From Ruminococcus bromii (GTDB lineage: Bacteria > Bacillota > Clostridia > Oscillospirales > Acutalibacteraceae), in assembly GCF_002834235.1 (NCBI RefSeq), contig NZ_NNBY01000046.1:1-39776 (forward strand): a stretch of 39,776 nt of DNA. Reading direction: 5' to 3'. Below the pieces are notes generated by a model, which saw only the letters and a program-made list of their open reading frames with translations, was not told where the DNA came from and searched no databases. Shown piece after piece: positions 25,728 to 34,137 of the stretch. Within the stretch, counting starts at the first letter, position 1, and each line of letters begins with the position of its first letter. Position numbers and translations under genes: made by a program.

Positions 25728-26930
25728 CTTGAGGATGATAACAACGAATCGAGTGTACCTGTAACTACTTCCGAAAAAAGCAGTACAAGTGTAAAAACAA
25801 CATCTAAACCTAAACCGACAGAGCCGTGTGTGTATAATGAGCCAAAAACAGATTATGCCTATAGCACACTTACTGATGATTATGTGAAAAAGCTGTACAA
25901 TCAAATAAGTGATAATATTGATTCCGAATATGAACCGTCATTTTACGCTGAAGGGAATCTTAGTGAATATCAAATAACACAGGCTGTGGAAGCGTATAAA
26001 AATGACCACCCTGAAGTGTTCTGGCTTAAAAGTTACTATGAATACGAAAATTTTGATTATGAAACAGGAATTTGGCTTACATATACTATGAGCGGTGATA
26101 AACTTGTTACTGCAAAAAAAGAGTTTAATACAGCAGTTGATACTATTTCCCAAAGTGTCCCTTATGGCACTGAATGTGAAAGAGAAGAATATATACATAA
26201 TTATATAATTAATAATTGTGATTATGATGAGGAAGCGGCTGAAAACGATGATGTTCAGGACAATGAAAACGATGCCTACGGTGCGTTGGTTGACGGTAAG
26301 GCAGTATGTGAGGGTTACTCAAAGGCATTTCAGATTTTGTGTAATAAGGCTGATATTGATTGCATACAACTTATGGGAATCGTTGACTCAGACAATCATG
26401 TATGGAATTGCGTGAAGATTGGCGGAGATTGGTATCAGATTGATGTTACTTGGGACGATGTTGATGATTTTATTTATGATTCACATGAGTACTTTAATCT
26501 TACCGACAGTCTTATGTATGAGGAGCACACGCTGTCTCCAAAATACTCGGAGATTGATGCAGAATCTTTTTTGAATTTGGAATCTTGGTGTAACTTCTAT
26601 GTTCCGAAATGTACTGCTGAGAAATACAATTATCACAACTATTGTTATAATTATAAATATCCTACAGTATCTAATCTTGATGATTCCGATAATGTCAGCA
26701 CAGCAATTGCAAAAGCGGCAAAGAACGGAGAAGAGCATTTCGTAGTTATAGTAGATGAAAATGTAAATTACGATGATGTGTATGATGAGGTGCGGAATGG
26801 ATATATGTATGATTGGCTTACAAAGGCTAACCAAATTAACTCTGATTCACCAAAGTTGAATGATACTTGCAATATGCTTTATGATGAAAAGTCTAATTTG
26901 ATAACATTTCAACTTGAATATATTAATTAA
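25653..26930 (+). CDS. Transglutaminase-like lipoprotein (first of tandem pair)
   Basis: 425 residues. The signal peptide ends in FFGC (Cys at about 21), predicting lipidation and display on the outer face of the membrane. An acidic Ser/Thr-rich linker follows. The transglutaminase-like core (about 190-290) has DGKAVCEGYSKAF with the catalytic Cys, DNHVWN with the His, and DVTWDD with the Asp. Such domains act as cysteine proteases, peptide-crosslinking or cell-wall-associated enzymes. The start is an apparent TTG at 25653, preceded by GAGATGAT; a three-codon ATG frame ends on it. The C-terminal 120 residues have no recognised fold. Tandem with a paralogue that carries the same leader. Confidence 0.85.
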   Translation: MKIYKTALVCLITCAVAFFGCSCSLLEDDNNESSVPVTTSEKSSTSVKTTSKPKPTEPCVYNEPKTDYAYSTLTDDYVKKLYNQISDNIDSEYEPSFYAEGNLSEYQITQAVEAYKNDHPEVFWLKSYYEYENFDYETGIWLTYTMSGDKLVTAKKEFNTAVDTISQSVPYGTECEREEYIHNYIINNCDYDEEAAENDDVQDNENDAYGALVDGKAVCEGYSKAFQILCNKADIDCIQLMGIVDSDNHVWNCVKIGGDWYQIDVTWDDVDDFIYDSHEYFNLTDSLMYEEHTLSPKYSEIDAESFLNLESWCNFYVPKCTAEKYNYHNYCYNYKYPTVSNLDDSDNVSTAIAKAAKNGEEHFVVIVDENVNYDDVYDEVRNGYMYDWLTKANQINSDSPKLNDTCNMLYDEKSNLITFQLEYIN

Positions 26931-26951
26931 ATGCTGCATGATTGATTATAA

Positions 26952-27153
26952 CATTGACTGCAAGGCGAAAATAAAGTAAAATAGAACATGACAAATCCAT
27001 ACGGCGACAGTCAACTTTGGCTGCTGCCGTATTCTGTATATGAAATAAATAACCCAAAACAAAAATTGAGATGATTTTTTGAAAATATATAAAACTGCCT
27101 TAGTTTGTTTAATGACCTGTGCGGTTGCATTTTTCGGCTGTTCGTGTTCGTTG
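26952..27153 (+). repeat. 202-bp direct repeat, copy 2 (leader and signal peptide)
   Basis: Second copy of 25526-25727. Downstream of it the two coding regions are much less alike, so the shared leader looks recently homogenised or under special constraint. Confidence 0.9.
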
Positions 27154-28341
27154 ACGGATGATTCCGAAAGCAGTGAACCAAAGAGAAGCTCTATCATAGA
27201 AAAATCCGTTACAACTCCGAGTGCACAAGATGTTGAAAACGACAAGGATTATGCAGATGTAAAAACCGATTATGCCTACGAGACGCTTACCGATGATTAT
27301 GTAAAAGAACTGTATATGAGAATTGCAAAGAGCGTTGACACAGTGTATGCACCGAACATTACAACAACGGGCTCGCTTTCCGATTATCAGATTACACAGG
27401 CTGTTGAGGCATACAAAAACGACCACCCCGAAACTTTCTGGCTCAAGGGGTCAAGTCTTTTTGTTCCGTATGGTGACACAACAAGCGTAAAGCTTGATTA
27501 TACTGTTCAAAATGATAAGCTTATAGCCGCCAAGAAAAAATTCAATATTGCCGTTGCTTCTGTTTTGAAGAATTTGCCCTCAGGCAATGATTTTGAAAGA
27601 GAAGAATACATTAACAACTATATAATTGACAATTGCAGGTATGATGAAGAAGCGGCTGAAAACAATGATGTTCAGGGCAATGAAAACGATGCCTACGGTG
27701 CGTTGGTTGACGGCAAAGCCGTGTGTGAGGGTTACGCAAGAGCCTTTCAGCTTTTGTGCAACAAGGCGAATATTGACTGCGTATTACTTTCGGGAACAGC
27801 CGACTCAGACAATCACGCATGGAACGGTGTAAAAATCGGCGGCGATTGGTACCAAATTGATGTTACATGGAATGATACCGACGGCGAAAATAATTATGCG
27901 GAAAACGATTATTTTAACCTAACCGATGACCTTATGTTCAAGGATCATAAGCTGTCATATAAGTATTCCGAGCTTAATTCACAAACTTATTTGAGCGTTG
28001 CTACATGGTGCAATTTTTATGTTCCAAAGTGTACGGCTGAAAAGTACAACTATTTTAACTATAAGTACCCGACTGTTTCGGATCCAGATAATGCCGATGA
28101 TGTAAGCCGAGCTGTTGCAAATGCTGCAAAAAACGGGGATGAATATTTCAGCATTGTTGTTGATAAGAACACTGATTTCAATTATATGTATGACAGGATG
28201 ATGAATGACGGTTATCTTTATAACTGGATTTCAGAGGCTAATGAGATTAACGGTTATTCACCAAGGCTTGCGGAAAGCTGTTATGTTTATCGCAAGGATG
28301 AGTTAGGTGTGCTGACTGTTGAACTTGAATATGTTGATTAA
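27079..28341 (+). CDS. Transglutaminase-like lipoprotein (second of tandem pair)
   Basis: 420 residues, paralogue of the preceding gene. It has the same lipoprotein signal (FFGC), a shorter divergent linker, and the transglutaminase core DGKAVCEGYARAF, DNHAWN, DVTWND in the same order, so the Cys-His-Asp triad is intact. The first 25 codons and the leader are almost identical to copy 1; the rest is clearly diverged, with higher GC at third positions. It also starts at TTG (27079). The divergence of mature parts suggests different substrates at the cell surface (inference). Confidence 0.85.
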   Translation: MKIYKTALVCLMTCAVAFFGCSCSLTDDSESSEPKRSSIIEKSVTTPSAQDVENDKDYADVKTDYAYETLTDDYVKELYMRIAKSVDTVYAPNITTTGSLSDYQITQAVEAYKNDHPETFWLKGSSLFVPYGDTTSVKLDYTVQNDKLIAAKKKFNIAVASVLKNLPSGNDFEREEYINNYIIDNCRYDEEAAENNDVQGNENDAYGALVDGKAVCEGYARAFQLLCNKANIDCVLLSGTADSDNHAWNGVKIGGDWYQIDVTWNDTDGENNYAENDYFNLTDDLMFKDHKLSYKYSELNSQTYLSVATWCNFYVPKCTAEKYNYFNYKYPTVSDPDNADDVSRAVANAAKNGDEYFSIVVDKNTDFNYMYDRMMNDGYLYNWISEANEINGYSPRLAESCYVYRKDELGVLTVELEYVD

Positions 28342-28439
28342 CGGTGATGTGATGAGATGTTCACTTTTGTCCGCAATGCAGGGACACTCTGTTTAAAAAT
28401 TGATTTTATATAAATAAAGCTAACCAAAGGAATGATATT

Positions 28440-29201
28440 ATGAAAAAGTATGATGTTCAGAAGTTTGAACTTTTGTCAAACGAACAGATTGCAGACGGCA
28501 TTTTTGATATGAGGGTAAAAAATGACGAGCTTGCTCCGCTTGCAAAGTGCGGACAGTTTGCCCATGTTTATGTGCCTTCAAAAACTCTGCGCAGACCTAT
28601 TTCGGTTTGTGACAGCGAAAACGGTGTTCTCCGCCTTGTTTATCAGGTAAAGGGTGAGGGAACAAAAATTATGTCCGAGATGAAAAAGGGCGAAAGCGTT
28701 GATATTCTCGCTCCTCTCGGCAACGGCTTTAAAATTGAAAAGGGCAAGCGTTACTGCCTTATCGGCGGCGGTATAGGCGTTCCTCCGATGCTCTACACAG
28801 CAAAGCAGTGTGAAAATCCGCTTGTTATCACAGGCTTCAGAAACAAAGACCTTATCATTTTACAGGACGATTTCAAGAAAGCCGGTGCAGAACTTGTGCT
28901 GACAACAGATGACGGAAGTGCGGGAATCCACGGCTTTGTAACAGATGTTCTCAAAGAAAAAATCTCAGAGGTTGACGAGGTTTGTGCATGCGGTCCTACC
29001 CCGATGCTCAAGGCTATTGCCGATGTTTGCAAAGAGGCAGGAAAGCCGTGTCAGATTTCTCTTGAGGAGAGAATGGCCTGCGGAATGGGCGCATGCCTTG
29101 TGTGCGCAGTAAAGGTAAGAAAAAACGGTGAAGAAATTATGCAGCATGTCTGCAAAAACGGCCCCGTATTTAATGCTGAGGAGGTAGTTTTCAATGGCTG
29201 A
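28440..29201 (+). CDS. pyrK: Dihydroorotate dehydrogenase B electron-transfer subunit
   Basis: 253 residues, the FAD/[2Fe-2S] subunit that passes electrons from PyrD1B to NAD+ in de novo pyrimidine synthesis. The FAD-binding RRPISV is at 51-56. GGGIGVPPML (109-118) and CGPTPML (184-190) form the NAD-binding part. The iron-sulfur ligands are C214, C219, C222 and C238 in ACGMGACLVC ... HVC. AAAGGAAT precedes the start. The stop overlaps pyrD by 8 bases, so translation is coupled. No other pyr genes are adjacent. Confidence 0.97.
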   Translation: MKKYDVQKFELLSNEQIADGIFDMRVKNDELAPLAKCGQFAHVYVPSKTLRRPISVCDSENGVLRLVYQVKGEGTKIMSEMKKGESVDILAPLGNGFKIEKGKRYCLIGGGIGVPPMLYTAKQCENPLVITGFRNKDLIILQDDFKKAGAELVLTTDDGSAGIHGFVTDVLKEKISEVDEVCACGPTPMLKAIADVCKEAGKPCQISLEERMACGMGACLVCAVKVRKNGEEIMQHVCKNGPVFNAEEVVFNG

Positions 29202-30105
29202 TTTATCTGTAAAAGTTTGCGGAGTGGAATTTAACAATCCTCTCATTGCCGCATCGGGAACATTCGGTTTCGGTATGGAATATTCAGAGCTTTATCCCCT
29301 TGAAAAGCTCGGCGGTATTTCATGCAAGGGTATCACACTTACCCGCCGTGACGGCAACCCTGTTCCGAGAGTAGCCGAAACTCCTTCTGGCATTTTGAAT
29401 GCAGTAGGACTTCAAAACCCCGGTGTTGATGTCTTTATTAATGAGGATTTGCCGTGGCTCAAAAAGCAGAATACGGTTATCATTGCAAACATTGCCGGCA
29501 ACACTCCCGAAGATTATTGCGCTATGGCTGAAAAACTCAGCGAAACCGATGTCGATATGATTGAGCTCAACATCTCATGCCCTAATGTCAAGAGCGGCGG
29601 AGTGCAGTTCGGCACAAGCTGTGAATCCGTAGGTGCAATTACTGCGGCTGTCAAAAAGTATTGCAAAAAGCCGCTTATCGTAAAGCTCAGCCCAAATGTT
29701 ACCGACATTGCATCAATCGCACAGTCGGCAGAGGCAAACGGTGCAGACGCAATTTCAATGATTAACACGCTCACGGGTATGCGTATCGACATCAACTCAC
29801 GCAGACCGATTATCCGCAACAACACAGGCGGAATGAGCGGCCCTGCAATTTTCCCTGTTGCAGTAAGAATGGTTTGGCAGGTTGCAAACGCAGTTAAAAT
29901 TCCGATTATCGGTATGGGCGGTATCTCAAACTGGCAGGATGCAATCGAGATGATGATGGCAGGCGCAACCGCACTTCAAATCGGTACTGTCCTTTTTACG
30001 GATCCGTATGCGCCTATTAAGATTGCCGACGGAATGAACGAATGGCTCGACAAAAACGGAATCAAGAGCGTTTCGGAAATCACAGGCACAGTTAAGCCCT
30101 GGTAA
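29194..30105 (+). CDS. pyrD: Dihydroorotate dehydrogenase B catalytic subunit
   Basis: 303 residues, class 1B enzyme oxidising dihydroorotate to orotate with FMN; forms a heterotetramer with PyrK. FMN-binding blocks include NNPLIAASGTFG and IGMGGISNWQDA, and the catalytic base is the Cys of ELNISCPN (C129). LIVKLSPN supplies the FMN-contacting Lys. AGGAGGTAG at the end of pyrK serves as the ribosome site. The transcript probably ends at the hairpin at 30129-30172, which is shared with the next gene's start. Confidence 0.97.
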   Translation: MADLSVKVCGVEFNNPLIAASGTFGFGMEYSELYPLEKLGGISCKGITLTRRDGNPVPRVAETPSGILNAVGLQNPGVDVFINEDLPWLKKQNTVIIANIAGNTPEDYCAMAEKLSETDVDMIELNISCPNVKSGGVQFGTSCESVGAITAAVKKYCKKPLIVKLSPNVTDIASIAQSAEANGADAISMINTLTGMRIDINSRRPIIRNNTGGMSGPAIFPVAVRMVWQVANAVKIPIIGMGGISNWQDAIEMMMAGATALQIGTVLFTDPYAPIKIADGMNEWLDKNGIKSVSEITGTVKPW

Positions 30106-30128
30106 TTTTGCGGAATAAAAAATAATTT

Positions 30129-30172
30129 AAAGTCCATAATAACCCTATCGGAGGGGATATTATGGACTTTTT
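30129..30172 (+). terminator. Terminator-like stem that contains the start of the next gene
   Basis: AAAGTCCATAAT (30129-30140) pairs perfectly with ATTATGGACTTT (30159-30170); extra C-G pairs lie inside the stem and TTTTT follows. The right arm holds the ATG (30162) and part of the GGAGGGG ribosome site of the DUF421 gene. It may end pyrD transcription and also hide that start codon. Confidence 0.7.
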
Positions 30173-30866
30173 GCGTGCATTAATAACGGCGCCCGTTTCA
30201 ATTACAGTATTGTTCCTGCTGTCAAAGTTCATCGGCAACAAGCAGATGTCAAGCCTTAATCTTTTTGACTACATCAACGGAATCACAATCGGTTCAATCG
30301 CAGCGGAGATGGCGACAACCGAAATGTCAGACTTTTGGGCGTGTCTTGCGGCACTCATTGTTTATGTAATAATTGTTATGCTTTGTTCGTGGCTTTCGCA
30401 AAAATCAACAATGTTACGAAGATTTTTAACAGGCAAGTCTATTGTGATTTTCGACAGAGGAAAGTTGTACAAAAAGAATTTTTCGGTTGCAAAAATTGAT
30501 ATAAACGAATTTCTTACACGAATGCGTGAAAAGGGATATTTCAGTCTTGATGATGTCGAAACGGTTTTTCTTGAACAGAACGGCGATTTGTCGGTTCTGC
30601 CAAAGGACAAAAAGCGCCCTGCAACTCCGGATGATTTAAAAATCATTGTTCACCAAACCCGACCCGAGTCCGTGGTTATTACGGACGGAAAAATTCTCGA
30701 GAAAAATCTTGCCGAATCGGGCTATAATCTTGAATGGCTCAAAAAACAGCTTGACAACAGCCACAAACGGCTCAAAGATGTTTTTCTCGGTGTGTGTGAT
30801 GATACGGGAAACCTCAAGATTTACCAAGACGGAAAGTCTGAAAGCAAGAATGATATTTTTGACTGA
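30162..30866 (+). CDS. DUF421 (YetF-like) membrane protein
   Basis: 234 residues. Three N-terminal membrane helices (about 4-22, 35-52, 58-80) are followed by two small cytosolic DUF421-type subdomains (RRFLTGKSIVIFDRGKLYKKN ..., then VETVFLEQNGDLSVLP). Family members are linked to spore or envelope functions, but the activity is unknown. GGAGGGGATATT precedes the ATG, and both lie within a stem-loop. Ends before the terminator at 30890. Confidence 0.9.
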   Translation: MDFLRALITAPVSITVLFLLSKFIGNKQMSSLNLFDYINGITIGSIAAEMATTEMSDFWACLAALIVYVIIVMLCSWLSQKSTMLRRFLTGKSIVIFDRGKLYKKNFSVAKIDINEFLTRMREKGYFSLDDVETVFLEQNGDLSVLPKDKKRPATPDDLKIIVHQTRPESVVITDGKILEKNLAESGYNLEWLKKQLDNSHKRLKDVFLGVCDDTGNLKIYQDGKSESKNDIFD

Positions 30867-30889
30867 TAAAGCGTAAAAGAATAAAATTT

Positions 30890-30921
30890 GCACCTTTACA
30901 GGCTCGTAAAGGTGCTTTTTT
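30890..30921 (+). terminator. Terminator of the DUF421 gene
   Basis: GCACCTTTAC, loop AGGCTC, GTAAAGGTGC, then TTTTTT. Confidence 0.9.
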
Positions 30922-30961
30922 AATGTACAAAAATAAAATAATGCAAAAATAAATTTTACCA

Positions 30962-30989
30962 TTGCAATAACCAAAATTAATGTTATACT
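30962..30989 (+). promoter_or_regulatory. Promoter of the GH31 gene
   Basis: TTGCAA at 30962-30967, 16-base spacer, TATACT at 30984-30989 with an upstream TG (extended -10). Confidence 0.72.
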
Positions 30990-31071
30990 AAAATTGTAAG
31001 TGCGTGTCGGCAAGATTTTGCAGAACGCTTTTAAAAAATCGGAAAATTTTAATAAAGAAGGAAGTGCTTTA

Positions 31072-32976
31072 ATGATTAAAAAGTTTACATCGGGCAACCC
31101 GATTGATACGCAGGCTGTTGTTGAAAAATTTAACGCTCTGCCTATTGCGGAATTTCCGCTCGGCGGCAAGTTTGAGAACGGAAATTTTGTCTTTGAATTT
31201 GATATGGCAGACAGCGACATCGTCTACGGCCTCGGCGAAGCTCCGAGAGGAATCAACAAGCGTGGTTGGGTGTATAACAGCTTTTGCAGTGATGACCCGT
31301 TCCACACCGAAACAAAGTCATCCCTCTATGCCGCTCACAATTTCCTTATGCTCAGCGGTTCAAAAACTTTTGGTATTTTTATCGACTTCCCGTCAAAAAT
31401 CCGTTGGGACATCGGCTATACAACCGCAAACAAAACCGTTATCACAATTGACGGCACGGATTTTGATATATATTACATTGACGGCACAAAGCCGCTTGAA
31501 ATCGTAAAAGAGTTCAGAAAATCAATCGGCACAAGCTATGTTCCGCCGTTTTGGGCATTCGGCTATCAGCAGAGCCGTTGGAGCTATTACAATGCCGAAG
31601 CTGTTGACGCTGTTGTTGACGGTTACAACAAGGCAGGAATTCCGCTTGACTGCGTATATCTCGACATCGACTATATGGAGCGTTACAAGGACTTTACTGT
31701 TGATGATGAAAAATTTCCGAATTTCAAGGACTATGTTTCAAAGAAAAGGGAAGAAGGAATCCACCTCATTCCGATTATTGACGCAGGCGTTAAAAAAGAG
31801 AACGGCTACGATATCTATGAAGAGGGCAGAAAGAACGGATACTTCTGCAAAAACGAGGACGGCACGGATTTTGAGGGCGGTGTATGGCCCGGTATCGTTG
31901 GCTTTCCCGATTTTCTCCGACCGGATGTAAGAAAGTGGTTTGGCTCAAAATATAAAATTCTCACAGATATGGGAATTGACGGTTTCTGGAACGATATGAA
32001 CGAGCCTGCAATTTTCTATTCGGTAAAAGGACTTAACAAAGCACTTGATAAGGCGGCTTCTCTTAAAGGGCAGAACCTTGACCTTTCAAAATTCTTTGAG
32101 CTCAAGGACACATTCGCAGGTCTTTCAAACAGTCCCGAGGATTATTCAAGCATTTACCATACAGTTGACGGCAAACAGGTTTGCCATGATCAGGTTCACA
32201 ACATTTACGGTGCTAATATGACAAAGGCCGCCGGCGAATATTTTGCGGAGGAGTTCGGTAAAGAAAAAATTCTTATGTTCTCCCGTGCGTCATATGTAGG
32301 CGCTCACCGTTCAAGCGGTATCTGGTTCGGTGATAACCACTCTTGGTGGTCACACATTCTTCTTGACCTCAAAATGCTCCCGTCGGCAAATATGTGCGGC
32401 TTTCTGTACTGCGGTGCAGATCTCGGAGGCTTTAACGAAAACGCAACCCGTGACCTTGTTCTTCGTTTCCTTGCACTCGGTGTGTTTACTCCGCTTATGC
32501 GTAACCATGCCGCTCTCGGCACAAGAAATCAGGAGTGCTACAGCTTTGAAAACAGCGATGATTTCAAGGATATTGTTGAGGTTCGTTACAGACTTATTCC
32601 GTACCTTTACAGAACATTCAAAAAGGCAAGCGAAGAAAATGATATGATTTTCAGACCGCTCTCGTTTGATTATCCCGATGATAAAATTGCCCGTGAATGT
32701 GAAACACAGCTTATGCTCGGTGACGAGTGCATGATTTGCCCTGTATATGAGCAGAATGTGGGCGGAAGATATGTTTATCTCCCCGAGAACATGACTTTTG
32801 TAAAACTCAGCGGTACAAGCGTTACAACAGAAAAAATGAGCAAGGGCACTCATTATATTGAGGTTGCCCTCAATGAAGTTCCACTCTTTATCAAAGACGG
32901 CAGGCAGATTGAACTCTGCAAGCCCGCAATGAGAACTTCACAGCTCGACACAACAGACACAGTTATGATTCCGTAA
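31072..32976 (+). CDS. Glycoside hydrolase family 31 (alpha-glucosidase type)
   Basis: 634 residues, a retaining alpha-glycosidase acting on terminal alpha-glucosides. The catalytic nucleophile is the Asp in GFWNDMNEP (D308) and the acid/base is the Asp in WFGDNHSWW (D421). Substrate-site blocks YQQSRWSYYN and LDIDYMERYKDF are typical of GH31. There is no signal peptide, so it works on imported oligosaccharides in the cytosol. The start at 31072 follows AAGGAAG; an in-frame extension to 31000 overlaps the promoter region. It is monocistronic between the promoter at 30962 and the terminator at 33078. Specificity (alpha-1,4, 1,6 or xyloside) is not clear. Confidence 0.94.
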   Translation: MIKKFTSGNPIDTQAVVEKFNALPIAEFPLGGKFENGNFVFEFDMADSDIVYGLGEAPRGINKRGWVYNSFCSDDPFHTETKSSLYAAHNFLMLSGSKTFGIFIDFPSKIRWDIGYTTANKTVITIDGTDFDIYYIDGTKPLEIVKEFRKSIGTSYVPPFWAFGYQQSRWSYYNAEAVDAVVDGYNKAGIPLDCVYLDIDYMERYKDFTVDDEKFPNFKDYVSKKREEGIHLIPIIDAGVKKENGYDIYEEGRKNGYFCKNEDGTDFEGGVWPGIVGFPDFLRPDVRKWFGSKYKILTDMGIDGFWNDMNEPAIFYSVKGLNKALDKAASLKGQNLDLSKFFELKDTFAGLSNSPEDYSSIYHTVDGKQVCHDQVHNIYGANMTKAAGEYFAEEFGKEKILMFSRASYVGAHRSSGIWFGDNHSWWSHILLDLKMLPSANMCGFLYCGADLGGFNENATRDLVLRFLALGVFTPLMRNHAALGTRNQECYSFENSDDFKDIVEVRYRLIPYLYRTFKKASEENDMIFRPLSFDYPDDKIARECETQLMLGDECMICPVYEQNVGGRYVYLPENMTFVKLSGTSVTTEKMSKGTHYIEVALNEVPLFIKDGRQIELCKPAMRTSQLDTTDTVMIP

Positions 32977-33077
32977 AATTTTATTTGTACGATCATCTGT
33001 TTGCACAATCTATGGGCGAATACTATGTCAACAACATGGTTTACACTTTATACAAGGACATAGTTTACAGCAAAATC

Positions 33078-33112
33078 AAACACGGCAGTTGATAAAAAAC
33101 TGCCGTGTTTTT
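33078..33112 (+). terminator. Terminator of the GH31 gene
   Basis: 13-base stem AAACACGGCAGTT/AACTGCCGTGTTT with loop GATAAAA and TTTTT on the plus strand; the convergent XRE gene ends just beyond at 33132. Confidence 0.85.
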
Positions 33113-33131
33113 GTATGTCTTTAATTCAGTT

Positions 33132-33974
33132 TTAATCGTCAGAGTTTTTTCTTTCGCTTTTGAAAAGCTTGCAGATTTCATAATAAATGGGAATTGTTAA
33201 AAATGCAATCCAACCAAATGACCAACCGCCGCAGATGTCGAGAAATCCGAAAAACATATACACAATAACGACAAGCAGGGGATAAGCAAAATGACTCGGC
33301 TTGCGTTTGTAGATTGCGTCAACAAGTGTGTAATAGAGAGGAATTGTCAGAAAGCATACCCAGCTGAGTACCCAACCGAGCAATACTCCGCTGAATCCCC
33401 AAACGAGGAATCCGATAACGGCAATCAACCAAAACGGAAAGTGCTTCCAAAAGCGGTGCGACTTTGAATGTTTATGCTCTTCAATGCTTTCATCATACAT
33501 AACATTTCCGTTTTCGTCTGTATAGACTTTTGTTTTGCCGTTTTCTTCAACATGAATTCCGTTCCAGCCGACATCAACCTTTGTACCGTCTTTATCTTTA
33601 ACATGGATTCCGTCCCTGAAATTAAGGTGAACAGAATCACCGTCCTTTGAGTCAACATGGATTCCGTGTTTGAACGAAACCTTGTCTGATTTTTTGTATG
33701 TTGTATCGCTGTCGGGATTATTTTCGGCATTATTTTCGGGTTCTTCCGACTGTGTTTCGCTTTCTGTTTCTTTTTCGCCTTTAAGCAATTCATCAAGCGA
33801 AACACCGTAGATATCGGCAAGAAGAATAAGATTATCCGTGTCGGGCGATGCCTCTGCACGCTCCCATTTTGACACAGCCTGACGGCTTACACCTATTCTT
33901 GAGGCAAGCTCCTCCTGGCTTAGATTCATCTTTTTTCTGTACTGCAAAAGTCTGTTGGCAGTTTCAATGTTCAT
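33132..33974 (-). CDS. Membrane-anchored XRE family regulator
   Basis: 280 residues. An N-terminal XRE helix-turn-helix (about 8-62; LSQEELASRIGVSRQAVSKW) is followed by an acidic linker. A middle region (about 98-155) holds three short repeats each built on GIHV followed by acidic/Lys-Asp residues. Near residues 175-270 there are four hydrophobic helices in two similar pairs (GFSGVLLGWVLSWVCFLTIPLYY and SFGWIAFLTIPIYY). This makes it a DNA-binding protein tethered to the membrane, perhaps sensing envelope state. GGAGG precedes the ATG. A dyad at 34067-34106 upstream may be its operator. Confidence 0.87.
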   Translation of the reverse strand: MNIETANRLLQYRKKMNLSQEELASRIGVSRQAVSKWERAEASPDTDNLILLADIYGVSLDELLKGEKETESETQSEEPENNAENNPDSDTTYKKSDKVSFKHGIHVDSKDGDSVHLNFRDGIHVKDKDGTKVDVGWNGIHVEENGKTKVYTDENGNVMYDESIEEHKHSKSHRFWKHFPFWLIAVIGFLVWGFSGVLLGWVLSWVCFLTIPLYYTLVDAIYKRKPSHFAYPLLVVIVYMFFGFLDICGGWSFGWIAFLTIPIYYEICKLFKSERKNSDD

Positions 33975-34021
33975 AAAATTTCCTCCTCAAATATTGCTTT
34001 AGGGTTTTACCTTGTGAGAAA

Positions 34022-34051
34022 ATTATATCGGTTGCCTGCCCCAAAAAACAA
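34022..34051 (-). promoter_or_regulatory. Possible promoter of the XRE gene
   Basis: Read leftward: TTGTTT (34051-34046), 18-base spacer, TATAAT (34027-34022). The -10 is perfect and the spacer slightly long. Confidence 0.6.
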
Positions 34052-34066
34052 TACATTTCGGGTTCC

Positions 34067-34106
34067 ATTGTCGCAACTCTCGGTTGCAACCCGTAGTTGC
34101 GACAAT
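34067..34106. promoter_or_regulatory. Composite palindromic operator upstream of the XRE gene
   Basis: ATTGTCGCAAC (34067-34077) and GTTGCGACAAT (34096-34106) are perfect inverted 11-mers. Between them lies a second palindrome GGTTGCAACC (34082-34091). All share the TTGC/GCAA core. There is no T-run on either strand, so an operator is likelier than a terminator. Confidence 0.65.
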
Positions 34107-34137
34107 AAAAATCAATAAAAACGCAAAATATACAATA

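Noticed and set aside
34067..34106. Terminator of the phosphohexomutase gene
   Set aside because: The 18-base loop holds another palindrome and no T-run follows on the minus strand; an operator fits better.
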